This document shows positions 12,686-24,871 of a stretch of 64,000 bases of DNA, piece after piece. The stretch's first letter is position 1, and every line of letters begins with the position of its first letter. The position numbers and the translations under genes are program-made. The notes below the pieces were generated by a model, which was not told the DNA's origin, ran no database searches, and was given only the letters and a program-made list of their open reading frames with translations. The stretch lies in the NCBI GenBank assembly GCA_005656395.1, contig SRSI01000009.1, forward strand, positions 930,001 to 994,000, in the 5' to 3' direction. Origin of the DNA: Strongyloides papillosus (Eukaryota; Nematoda; Chromadorea; Rhabditida; Strongyloididae).

Positions 12686-13970
12686 TCATGTACGGACTTG
12701 GAAATTTCCTGCTTTTGTTAGATATTTAACACCTTTAAACGGTTTATAGCTTTCACCAAACATATCAAGACGATTAACTTTTAACCCTGATATTGCTAAT
12801 TGACTAATTTTAAATTTAACGGTAATTATAGGGGATTCAAGAGTTGAAGTACCATTAATACTTACGGATCCTTTGATATTTGGTGGTTTTCCACATTCTA
12901 TTTTACCAATATTCCATTGGAATAGATGCGTAATTGGATCGTATGTGTATTTTCCATGAGTAAGAGTAAGATTACAATTTACTACATTTTTGGCATCACC
13001 ATTTCTAAGATAACGTCTTCTAAAATTTTTCCCATTGATTGTTTAGGCCCAACTGTTAATTCAAGACGCCCAAGATTGGGGACTAAATTAATGTTATGTT
13101 TAACATAAATTGGTATTGCTACTAAACTTTGTGAACCAATGCGATATGATAATAAATTAAAATTTCCATCTGGAGGTACAAATGAGAGCACTTTTTCATT
13201 TTCCCACTTCCTAAATCTTATACAGGGATGAAAAGACACATCGTCCAAAATTCTTGGATTCATTAATGTCATTGATAAATCAGGCATTCCACTGAGTTTA
13301 CAACAAACTTCAATATGACCAAGGATTTCAGATGATACTACTGAACCATGTTTATCTATTATACAATCTATTTCTTCAATCACGTCAAAATATGCTTCAT
13401 TATTGTTATACTTTACATCTGCTCTTCTCCAAGGAACATTCGACAGTTGACCAATTGGTAGTTTTTCAGATATATTAGTTTTTCCTGTAACTGTATTTGT
13501 TATATTTCTAAAGAAATTTGGTGGTTTAATTAACTCTTGAAGAATATTTAATTCTGTAGCTAAAGGAAAACCATTATCAAGCATTTCATCCAACAGTTCA
13601 AAAACAATAACAATGTTCTCTTTTATAATGGTGTCAGAACAATCATTAAAATATTCTTTAAATGTTTGAATAACTCGATGTAAAAATTCTATAACCATTA
13701 ATGGTGGTGTTTCAGTTGTTGTAACAGCGATAAGAAATAAATTGTTATAGTAAATATTAATTAAATAATGGTGAGGTGTTGCAATTACTGGAAGAACATC
13801 TTCGGGACATGATACTTTTTTTTGTGCTTCATAAAAATAATCACATATTGAGCGGTGGATTACGGATTTCCAATGCTTTTCAAGAATTATATCACTATAA
13901 AAAATAAATATCTTTTTTGGTAATTACAAACATACCATACATTATTTACAATAAACAGTGAATTTAACAT
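12686..13970 (-). CDS. apm-3: AP-3 complex mu subunit, with apparent frameshift
   Basis: Medium subunit of the AP-3 adaptor, which sorts cargo from endosomes to lysosomes and lysosome-related organelles. Exon 1 is 13970-13936. A 41-bp phase-2 intron leads to exon 2, 13894-12686. Restoring one base gives about 414 residues, as in other animals. The N-terminal longin-like part has ILEKHWKSVIHRSICDYF. The hinge carries PLATELNILQELI and QLSNVPWRR. The mu-homology domain has KLSGMPDLSM, DDVSFHPCIRF and SYRIGSQSL, and the gene ends in YKPFKGVKY and FQVRT. The frame breaks once, at 12987-12991: a run of five A (on the coding strand) is followed at once by TAG, whereas six A would continue the family alignment without a gap. 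This could be an assembly or sequencing error, a true mutation, or frameshifting. No slippery heptamer of the classical type is present. Confidence 0.9.
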
Positions 13971-16900
13971 CTTAAGAATTAATTTTTTTTTGTTGTATAT
14001 TTGTGCTAACACAATATATCTTATGCCGTATTTTGCTTAGTCATATGACGGAACACCAAAAACAGATAACTTAAAATAAACAAATATTCCAAATGAGAAT
14101 AATCTAAAAAAGGTTGTTCTTATCAAATTCTTGGATTAAATTTTGGTTTTTAAGCAATAATTTATAAGATACTCAAGAACAGCTAAGACTAATTATTGAT
14201 TATCATAAAGCGAGATAACACAACATACAGAAAAGGGCAAATTGGCAAAAATATAATAATTTCTTACAAATTCTTTATTGATTAACTTGATTATTATTTT
14301 ACTACCCATAAAACTCATGATATGTAATAAAAAGGATCCAATTTATAAGTTTATTTAAGAAATTGCACATTAATAAACTACTATAACAATTTTATTATCT
14401 TAAGATATAAAAATTATTATAGTAAAGTGTCATTTTCTAGATTAAAAAATCTTTTTTGAAAGTCATTTGTCAAACATTGAGCAAATTCTAGTAATGATTA
14501 TAATAAAAAAGGTTAATAAAAGCAAACATTTATTGCATCATAACTTTTTTGCCTTTTAATTATTAAATTTTTGTATAATTTAAAATTTTGTCATCTAAAA
14601 AATGAACTTATTATCATTCTAGTTGTTTTCATCATTAAGTTTTATTTTTGTCATTATTTTCTGACTTTATTATTTTATTCACTGAATAAGTTAATGTAAA
14701 AGTTTTTTCCTTCCTTATTGCAATGTTTTTATCATGTTATATTAAAAATTTTGAATTGTGATCACTACAAATAAGTACGTTAAAGCGAAAATTTTGTAAA
14801 ATTTTGTCTTCATCAATAAATTATGTTAAATTTTAAAAAAAAAACACATGAGTTTTGAATGAAAACAATAAATATTCTTTTTATAAGTAATTTCGAAATT
14901 GAATATTGATGGCTTTATTAAACTTATCACAAGAATATAATTAAAAATATTTGAAAATTTGTTGTAAATTAGTCACTAAGAACACAATTTTACTAAAGAT
15001 ACAAAAAATCTTTATTTTTTCCTTAATATAATTAAGAAAAGTAAAATTCGTCTTATTTTTTTTGGCTTTCTAATTCATCTTCAATACCATAATCTACATT
15101 TTTATAAATAGTATTTCATTATACAGATACATTTCTTAAAATGTATGTAAAAAAAATTAGTAACCTTCAATTATTTTCAATAAATATTTTTTTGTCACTT
15201 GATTCTATTTATATTAAGTTTATCATCAAATGTTTAAAGAATTTTTTTTAAAATGATTTGCTTCCTTCTTTTCTCATTGAAAGTATTTATTCAAGATGTA
15301 AAATCCAATGAAATTACATTTCATCAATAAATATCTTGGTTGTAAAGTTATTACAAACTTAATTATTATTAAGATTTCAAGAAAAGTATAATATCAAAGG
15401 GTAAAAATTGTAATAGTTTGTTTTCTTAAATACATATTGTGACTTGTTTTTATAGTAAAATAAAATCCAAATTTGAAGCGTTTTTTTTCCAACATTTAAA
15501 CTGTAAGGACAAATTGTGGAATAAATTAAACCAGTGTTGTTTTGCGTAAAGATATTTTTTATTCAGAAAGTTTATAACTTATCAATAAATCATTATTTAT
15601 ATTAAAGACATATATTGAAATTTTCAATAAACAACATTGATTATTTTTGATGAAATTACGTATCTTCCAGAAATACAGTTTTTTTGCAAAAAATTATTTA
15701 CAAAAAACTTTATCTTACTTAAATTACTCAATGACTTTATTTTCTTTAAAAAGGCTTAAATCTTTAAGTTATTTTTTAGTTAATATTTATTTCCAACCAA
15801 AAATGAAAGATATTGGTTTTAAAATGATTAAATAATGCAACATTATGGACTTTGAATAATGATACTAAATTTTAAAAAGACTATAATACATCTGAGATAT
15901 TTTTTTTCTTTAATTGTATGTATTTTAAGTATACAAATTATCCTAATATTTGAATTTAAAAAAATATATACTGTTTGTAAACAAAATGATTATATAATAA
16001 AATTTATGTTAACTTTTTTATTCGATTTCTAATAGCTATTTTATTAATGTTCCTTTAAATAAATGGATACTCTTTAGAGTCGAAAACTTTTAATCCTTGT
16101 CAAATAATTTAAAATATATACTTTCTAGATAATTCTTAAATTTGTAATCAATTTATCTTTCAAGTAAATATAAAAAAAATAACTTTAATTTTTAAAACAA
16201 TTTCTTTGTATTGTAGTGTTGTCTGGTATTTAAATAATTTCACTTTAGAAGTTCTTGTTTTAATTAACATTAACTTAAAAAAATTACTTCCTGTTACTGT
16301 AGTGAATTTTAAGAAATGTGATATCAATTATAAACTTAGTTTTTAATTTTGATTATAAGATTATAATAAGTTTCGAATATTTTATTATAATTTGAATGAA
16401 GGATTATTTAAAAGAGAAATAATTAAAAATAAATATTATTATTTGGTCTATAATGTGATTATAAAAAAATAAAATAATAGGGTGTTTTAGGTGTTTGAAT
16501 ATTCGAATAACTTTAATTAATATTAAAGTTCTCTTTATGAGAGTTCGACATCTACACAGGACATATGATGATAAAATCCCCACGGAATTTCGATAATGAC
16601 CAGTGATTAGTCTTGCTGATGTCCTTCCTTAAAAATTCAATTCCAAAAGTAAATATATCTTTCTCTTTTGTTTGTTTTATTCATAATTTAGAGACTTATT
16701 ATTACTCTATTATTATTTACTATTAAATTTTATTATAGTTTATTTTAAATTGAAATTTAATAGATCACTTATGCATTTAATAATAATGCATTTTATTAAT
16801 GATCTATTATATATTTTTACATAAAAGTTTCTTAGTTAATTTATAAATTCGAAATACATATACTTCAAACTATGTACATATTTTTTGATATGATTTACGT

Positions 16901-19259
16901 TTAAAACAAAATTGAAAAGTTTATGAATTTGATACTGTAGAGTAAAACATTTATAATAAACGAGTAGTGAAGTATAGAAAAAATATCTTAAATGCATAAT
17001 AGAAAATTTCTTTAAACCAAATAAAAAATTTAAAAATTTCAATTTAAAAAAAAAGTTGCTTAATAATGTATAGGAACTATTTTATTGTTATTGCGTAATT
17101 TTTAGTAATGTAAAAATGGTTTATTATACCGACAATCACTTCAAAAGATGTTTTTATCATTATTTAAAAAACCCCTAATATCATCTATACAAAATTTCAA
17201 TTTTCTAATCACATCATCTTTTCATCAAATCATCTAAAGTACAATTAAAAGTGAAAACATCAAGTAAAACAGGATATTTATTATTTTCATGTTACATAAT
17301 AAAACGATTATCAATCTTTATACAAAATTACTATTTTTTGTTATAACATTATTACAACTTTAAAAGATGAAATATGTACGTATATAAAAAATCTACTCTC
17401 AATAGTTTATAAAAAAGATTTTATTAGTTATTAATTTTAATAATATCTTTATCCATCTTTGTAAATCTTTTTATTTAAAGTTTCTTTACATATGTATTAA
17501 TAGCATTCTTTTTACCAATGTTAATAATAAATTATTTTAATAACTTTTTTTATAAACTAGTTTTAATTAATCTTGCTTTCATTATCCTTTTTAACAATAA
17601 TCTGTCTACCAAATTTCTTAACATTTTCCCTCAATATAAAGAACCGTCACAGCGGCTTTTATAAAAATTGTTCTTTATCAATAAAAGACAAAAAGTACCG
17701 TATAATAGTGTTTCAGTTTGATGGAAAGTTTTAGGTAAAAGTTATCTAAAATTACACAAAACATCTTATTTATCACTTTTGATATAATATCTTTAATAGA
17801 TTTCCTTTTATATAATTGGACTGGTTTGACATACACACTAAATAGAGAAATTTTTAACAATTTTGATAGTATTACGTAATCTATTTTTGTGAATATATTT
17901 ATGTATCATTATAAATGTTAAATGTAATAGATTTTAATTGATATATAATATTGTTTAAAAAAGTTGATTGGATTAATTACTTTTTGTTTTGATAAAATAT
18001 AATAATAGCTAATATTGTAAGAATTCTTTTTTTCATTTTTCTTAATATTATTAAAGTATTTTATGTAAAGACTTAGTGTTAAATCTTTCAATTATACCCA
18101 GTGAATTGCTACATTTTATGAAACATATGGAAAAAAAACTACACATAATATGTAAGTAAAAGGTAATGTAGATAGAAAGTTTAAAAAGAAATATATTTAA
18201 CAAAGAAACCTTTTCAAACAAAAAGATTATATACATCACAATGCAAAGGTAAATATGATTTTAACTTGGTATTTGTAATCGATGAGATAAATGTAATTTT
18301 AAAAAAACGGTATTATGAGTAATGATCTATGTTGATGTGATATATGAAAACTAACATTTCGCAGTTCTTATACATAGCCTTATTCATCCGTTATTCAATC
18401 CAATTTTTATGGTAAGTAATACCATGTTACAAAACAAAATAAGTCAATCATTCAATGTATTCTTTTCATATTTTTTTTTCAACCCATATAAACTACAATG
18501 TTATCCAATTTCAAATGATAAATAAAAAAGTATTTTTTTTAAAAAAGAATGTATGTTTGAATAAACAATAATATAATCTCACTTTATCAACAGCTTTTGT
18601 CATTTCTCGATACTTGATATATGTTAATGGATTTATATCATTCAATAAACAATCTAAATCTTTCTATTTATTATTGGGAAATTATAAACAATCCCAGATT
18701 ATGGCAAGTCTCTTAACTTTCAAACAGTTATCATAACTAAAATAAAAACCAGATCCCTTTCAAAAGTTTAGCTAAAGATTTGGACGTAGATTAAATTTTA
18801 GACACCTCTGGTATTTTATCGCAATAACTATAATAATATTTAGAAACTTCCTGTGTACTTTAAAGCTAATGATTAAACTAACTGTTTTGTTTATTGTATA
18901 TTTAATCAAGGATTATGAGAAGAGGAAATTAAAGGAAATAGATTATATTCGGGTCGTTATAAGATAGATTAAGATCTGATACCAAAAGATTTTAGTAACT
19001 ATTTTTGTTTTTAATTGACAACCACCACAATACTAAAATCAATTAACTATTTTATTTAAATGCCAATATATCTTTAAATAGATACATAATGATAAGAAAA
19101 ATAAATTTTATTTTTAAAAATACCCTCAATTAATATTATAAATTTAATAGCAAAAAGAATTTTTTCTTGATTAATAGGATACAAAGCTATAGGCAAGGTA
19201 TAAAACTAAAATATTAATTTTAAATAGACATAAAAAAAATATAAAAAAAATAAAAGAAT
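13971..19259. other. 5.3 kb gene-poor stretch
   Basis: There are no coding regions I can support. Short open frames such as 15647-15835 have no domain and no good context. The interval holds one clear RNA gene, the snoRNA at 16558-16625, inside a small GC-richer island. The right part is the 3' flank of dve-1. Confidence 0.5.
16558..16625 (+). ncRNA. box C/D snoRNA (unannotated)
   Basis: A terminal stem AGGACA (16558-16563) / TGTCCT (16620-16625) brackets a perfect C box ATGATGA (16565-16571) and a perfect D box CTGA (16616-16619), the diagnostic layout of a box C/D 2'-O-methylation guide. The element is 68 nt, within the family range. The ten bases GATTAGTCTT, one base upstream of the D box, are complementary to AAGACTAATC, a conserved stretch of eukaryotic large-subunit rRNA (recalled, not searched). 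By the D-box-plus-five rule the predicted target is the second-to-last A in AAGA. Other eukaryotes carry methylations in this rRNA region. No host intron is apparent, so it may have its own promoter. Confidence 0.72.
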
Positions 19260-22200
19260 CTATGAATATAGAATAGAGGTGATATTATTTTCACTTAAAA
19301 TATTTGGAGTAGAATGACTATTATTAGTATCATTAGTTTGCATTCTCTTACACTTAGCTCTCCTATTTTTGAACCAAATTTTAACATTGTGTGTTGAAAC
19401 AGGAGGATAATTTGCTCTGTATGGAGCGTTATTTAAATAATCTGTATAACGTTCTATTTGTAACCAACCAGGATGGGGATTTTCTTCAAACCATTTTTCT
19501 AAAACAGGTAACTCAGACAATGGATCAAACATTAATCGTGAACGAGCAGTTGTATTTTGACTATTTGAATTATTGTTTGTCGTTGTATGATTATTATTAA
19601 CATTACTTACTGTTGCTGCCATTTGCAAAGCAGTTAACAGTTCACCTTTAATACCTGGATTAAGATTATTTAATGAAGCTCCACTTGCTTGGAGATTTAA
19701 CAATGAATGAAAACCAGGTGATGGTCTTTGTTTTGGAGAGGATGTATTAAAACTACTACTGATATCTAAAGTTATATCTGGACTAGTACTTTCTGTTTTA
19801 GCTTGATCAATCTCTGTTATACCCGTGTTTGAAGCACTATGTTCACTAACATCATCTTCTGGTGTCGGTGAATCACTACCTCCATCTATTCTATCATTAT
19901 CTGAGAGAAGTGAAGAAAATGGATTTGAGGTATTTGCTTCACCCTTAAAATCGTTAATTCCAATATTAGTTAAACCGGCAAGTGCATGGAAACCTTGGAA
20001 AAAGTTTTGTAAATTAACTTCAGCAGATTGTTTTGTTCTTTGTGTAGCACGTTTAGTTGTAAACCAATTTGATAATTGTGATTGTGTTATCTTATGTCCT
20101 CTTTGACGATATTGTGAATTGTTAAGTTCAGTAAGATAAGTGTTTAATTTATGTTTACTTGGATTTGGATCAAATTTAAACCATCTTTCTAATTTTGGTA
20201 TCTCATGAAGGTGGTGAAAACGAAAGGGAGATTCATTTGATTTTCTTTCTTCCTCAACTGGACATACATTTTGTAAACCATCAGCCCACTCCGTAAGATT
20301 TTCCATTTGTTCTTTAGTTAAAAGTGTAGGATCTGAACCAGAACAGATTTGTGAAATAACTTCCTAAAACAAAATAAGCTTCATTAATAAAATTAAAAAT
20401 AATCTCAATCCAATTTCCTCAAGGACTTTAAATATATTCACTTTATATAATTAGTCACGATTTAGTGTTATTTATTCCTTTAGATTGACTATGTAATCCT
20501 AGCTAATACAAAACTAGGATTAACAATCTCAAACTAATAAATAATTTTTCAATTAACAAGGGATAGATAAAAATTCAATTTTCTTAAACATACCTTAATT
20601 TGATAGTTAGAGATACTATTCAAGATTTGTGGTTGTTTATCCAGGGAATATTTTAAGATTTTTTGTTTAACATCTTTAATGCAACTTTCAACATCCAAGT
20701 CGACAGAAGTTCTGAAGTAAAAAAAAAGAATAAATAAGATTAAAATAAGAACAAATGTTATTAGTGTTTTTGTTTAAAAGAGAAAATACTTTATAACATG
20801 TGATTTCAAATAAATTATCACTTTGATGAAAGTTATGTTAATGAAAAATGACAAATTAAAAAGTTTTAAATATTTCCTGTCAGTTAATTATATCTTAATT
20901 ATAAATAAGTAACATTGAAAAAAATAATCTTTTTTTTTAATTAAAAGAAGAAAATCTTACTACAATATATAACCCCTATAAATGTGTTTAATTTTAATCA
21001 TGTCTAATTTATTTTCTTTCACCATCTCTTGACATAAAAATTTTATGATAAGTATCATAGAAAGTCCCTGTCTTATCCTTGTATAAAATTTTATGCAGTT
21101 TTCTTTCACCAAAATATCTAATCTATCAGCATAAACTATGTATCTTATTTGACACAGACAAAAGCCTGCCTAAAACTTTTCCTTTTTAGCAATCTACCTA
21201 CACATGATCATTCATCCCAATATATACATATATACATTTATATATATACACATACATATATACATATTTATACATTATATTCTTTTTGAAATACCGGTTT
21301 TCTGAAGATACTGCTAACCTGGCTGAATCTTTATCATCACACATCTCAAATTGCCTCAATGTGTAAGTGTTGCATAAGCGGTGTTGATCATTAAGATGTA
21401 GACATATATGTGTATACTTAAAATCGTCAAATACCAAGTATTGACAATAACATCGCTGATCTATCTTTTTTACCCTCTACCTGATACATCTTACAGCCAT
21501 CTTCCGAATGTTTTGGAGTGTTTGAAATGATAACTAAACCATTGCATCATATCTTTTTGTTATGGATTGCGTAAAGAGGTGAAGGTAGAAAGAGACGAAG
21601 GAAAAAGGATTAAAATCATACGATTGTTAATCAAATTAAAAAGTCATTTATATATAATAAAAGAATTATTTTTATTATGCATGCCATCAACTATATTTTA
21701 AAAATATTTTTTCACAAACTTGTGTCATAAAAATTTTTTATCTTAAATTTAACCAAATAAGGAGTAAATTATAAAATGATTACATATTAATATTATTATG
21801 AAATTATATTTATAAAAAATTTTTTTTTTAAATATAGTATATAAAAGTATAAAGTGAATAATCTACATATACAATATCTCACTATTCTCTGTAGTCAGCT
21901 TAGCATTAATAAACTGAAAATTATCTCTACTCCTCTGACTTGCTCATTTTATATTCTAATATATGAGTGATGACATATATATATTTTTATATATATATAT
22001 CAGCTTACCGTATTAATATTTTAAAATATAAAGGAAGCTTAAACAATCACTTTTATCTATATATTATCTTTATATCAAAAATTCTCGAAATAATATTACA
22101 TACTCTTTTTAATTTTTATATAACATCGAAATGATAAAAGGTGATTAAATTAAGTAATCATTAACCATTAGATGCAATTAGTTTGTTTAATCAAATCAAA

Positions 22201-22958
22201 ACATTAAATAAAATATACTTTTTAAATTAGTTATCTCATATAAACAGAATATGGTATGTCAAAAAATTTTTGTAATAAATCAGCTTTTTTTAAAAACATA
22301 CCTTTTAGTTATAATTTTTAAAGTTACATTATTTGCAAAATCTTTTATTAAATCACCAATCTTTTCTTCTGGGTTATCGCAAATTGACTCAAATGTTAAA
22401 GGCTTCCAATTTGAAATTTGTACAAGACCTGAAGAATATAATAAAATAAAATTTAAGATAGATATTGTAAAAGTTTTATTTCTCAATAAGTATGTTCTGA
22501 TAATATATGTATATATTTAAATACATATATAAAATTAAACATTTCTACATATATTTCTTAGCAATACAATTAAATTGTTAATAAGGAAAAAACTTCCAAT
22601 AAATCTAGACCTCATTAACATGCAAATGATATTTATATTAGAAAGTCTTAATATGATTTTTATTATATGATCCTCTATTTGTATATCTAATCTAAGGAAT
22701 TATAATATAAAAATGTAAATTGTAAACTCATAAAAGTATAATTATATGTTTTGAATATAAAATTAACTTACCTCTTGAAGAGTTTATTAGATTTGTATAA
22801 CCTAAAGCCGACAAAATTGAATCTGTTAATTGAGATAATGGAGTATTTGTACTTATAACTGCATAAGTATCTACCAATGGAGATCCTGAAGTTGTACAAG
22901 TGATACAATTTTCCGATTTTACACTTTCTATGACAACTCGAACTGGAAACATTGTCAT
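19260..22958 (-). CDS. dve-1: DVE/SATB-type double-homeodomain transcription factor
   Basis: Nuclear DNA-binding factor of the defective-proventriculus/SATB group. In C. elegans DVE-1 acts in the mitochondrial unfolded-protein response and in chromatin organisation. Four exons, 22958-22772, 22428-22302, 20711-20594 and 20363-19260, give 511 residues with consistent phases. Exons 1-2 encode the ubiquitin-like oligomerisation domain (~5-104), including SILSALGYTNLI and GLVQISNWKPL. Exon 3 and early exon 4 encode the CUT-like region (~105-175). Homeodomain 1 (~191-253) has an aberrant recognition helix, LSNWFTTKRATQR. Homeodomain 2 (~419-484) has the canonical VKIWFKNRRAKCKR. The linker is rich in Ser, Thr and Asn. 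Long flanks and a 1.6 kb second intron fit a developmentally regulated gene. Confidence 0.93.
20712..22301 (-). other. large second intron of dve-1
   Basis: A 1.59 kb intron, far longer than others in the window. It holds AT microsatellite sequence at about 21220-21280 and a GC-richer patch at about 21290-21440. That patch is open on the minus strand and ends at a possible donor, which could be a skipped exon or a regulatory element. Confidence 0.5.
21220..21280. repeat. AT/ACAT microsatellite-like tract
   Basis: Imperfect run of TATATACA-type units inside dve-1 intron 2. It is simple sequence with no sign of mobility. Confidence 0.7.
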
Positions 22959-23777
22959 GATTTTTGTCTAACTTTTATAATATATAGTATAAGTATAATA
23001 ATTAATGATAATTAAAAAGATATCCAGTAATAATATTCAAAAAAAATAAATTCTTTTTATTAATAGTTGTAAAGTTTTATCCAAATATTTTAACTGATTT
23101 ATGTAATGAGAATTTTAAAAAGGTCTGAAAAGCGTATATATATGTGTATATATATTAGGTATTGAGAAATAAATAATCATAATCAATCCGTAAACATTAT
23201 AATGTATCATAAAAAGAAACTAAGACAGCTTAATAATATAAAATTGAATTGAAGAAGGTTATGATAAGGCACAAAAAGATAGGACTAACCTTTGTAATTT
23301 GGCGTACCTAGTTATGTATTATATCAGTTGAGAATTAAGATGATATTATATCAAGGTATATATGGGGCTTTTTTTTACAACCCTAAAAATGATTTTTGTT
23401 TTGTTCCAAAAAGTAAAAGCAGGGCTGTTGGTGAATATATATGCTGATGGTGAAAGACATATCAACAGAATAAAGAAGAGTGCTTTAGAATCCAGCCAAG
23501 GCTAGTTGTTGGCTGACTGTGTTCAAACCATCTCAAGCACCGCCCACCGAATAAATACGCTTTGTATATTAATTGAAAAAGGGATCTGCCTGTTTCAGAG
23601 GCTAGGAAGAAGAAGCAAAATTTTACTATATTGAGAGGTGATAAACATAGACACAAATTATTATGAAGAAAAGAAGGGAGGGGTTAAGAAGGATTCTAAT
23701 ATTAAATAATATAGGAAATGATGGAGCAATAAAAGATGAAAGATTTAGATGAAATTTAAAAAATTTAGCCTATACAA

Positions 23778-23835
23778 AATATATATTTTATATATGTATA
23801 TAAATAATATATATATATATCAATTATATATACAA
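23778..23835. repeat. AT microsatellite
   Basis: Nearly pure TA repeat with a few interruptions, upstream of dve-1. Confidence 0.75.
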
Positions 23836-24809
23836 AGTTAGAAGGTCGAGAAGGGGTTAGGGTGAAAGTGGATCATCAATAGCACAATAAATATTTATCG
23901 TCACAAAAAGTGGTTTCAGTGAGGAATAAAAAAAAGCAGGTTCGGCTAAAGAAACATCCATGATGTGTGATTGTATACCTGTGCAATAAACATTACCTTT
24001 AATGCATGATTCATTTTGAACATATCTTTCTACTTGATTCATGTTATTACTAATAGTAAAGATGTTTTCTAATAACGTCAAGTCTTTTCTATTCATTCAT
24101 ATTATAAATATAATATATTATATATATAAGGATAGTGAAAGTTTCAAAAAATAATACGTGTTCCTTTTATATAAAGGAAAGTTGTGATAAAATAAAAGGG
24201 AAGTGTGAGGAAATAATAAAATTTATACTATATATATTAATGTAAAAATATATATATATTCTTGATCATATCAAAATCTCATCAACACATAAAATTATTT
24301 ACATATTATTTAAATTCAAATGAAAAGCTTAACATTTCATCATATCTTATGTTAAATTGTATACATAAAATATTTTCCTCATGAATTTATATGATTACTT
24401 TTTCATATTTATAATCAAAAAAGCAATTTCCATTAACTATAACATCTTGATCATGTGAAAATATCTTACATCTTCTTAAATGAGTAATAAGAAAAATGAT
24501 TGTAAAAATTCTATAAAAGGCAGCCGCGTTTTTGTTACTACATCTACCTATTATTTGATATAGCCGCCTTCTACCAGCTTATTTTTTTTAACTAATCATA
24601 TTTAGAATGTGTTGTGAGCAAACGATAATAATATAAAAAGACGTGTGTTAGTTAAAATTAAGACTAAGAAAAATACATGAATATATATAGACAACATCTA
24701 TACATATACAAAATATTATTGTAGTCCGAAGTCACTGTCATTATAGAAAAATGCTTTCCCAGCGATTTTCGAACGATGATATGATAAAAATATATTTGGA
24801 CAAAGAACG

Positions 24810-24871
24810 AATATATATATATAGATAGAAATATATATATTTATACGTATATATATATGTATATATATGTA
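24810..24871. repeat. AT microsatellite
   Basis: Imperfect TA repeat with G and C interruptions, upstream of dve-1. Confidence 0.75.

Noticed and set aside
12982..13698. A self-contained 238-residue protein within the AP-3 mu locus
   Set aside because: Its left end is caused by the one-base frameshift, and coding similarity continues both upstream (exon 1 and the rest of exon 2) and downstream. It is a fragment of one gene.
15647..15835. Small open frame in the 5.3 kb gene desert
   Set aside because: Composition is Lys/Phe/Leu/Tyr-rich, as expected from random AT-rich DNA, with no splice partner or domain.
19825..20106. Plus-strand open frame inside dve-1
   Set aside because: It is the antisense shadow of the homeodomain exon, with no domain of its own.
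23448..23470. miR-71-like seed TGAAAGACAT
   Set aside because: No complementary arm lies within 100 bases on either side, so no precursor hairpin forms. A ten-base match is not rare in this composition.
23857..24096. 79-codon minus-strand open frame upstream of dve-1
   Set aside because: No domain, no clear splice sites joining it to dve-1, and composition near that of random sequence.
24611..24625. miR-87-like start GTGAGCAAA
   Set aside because: No pairing arm was found upstream or downstream.
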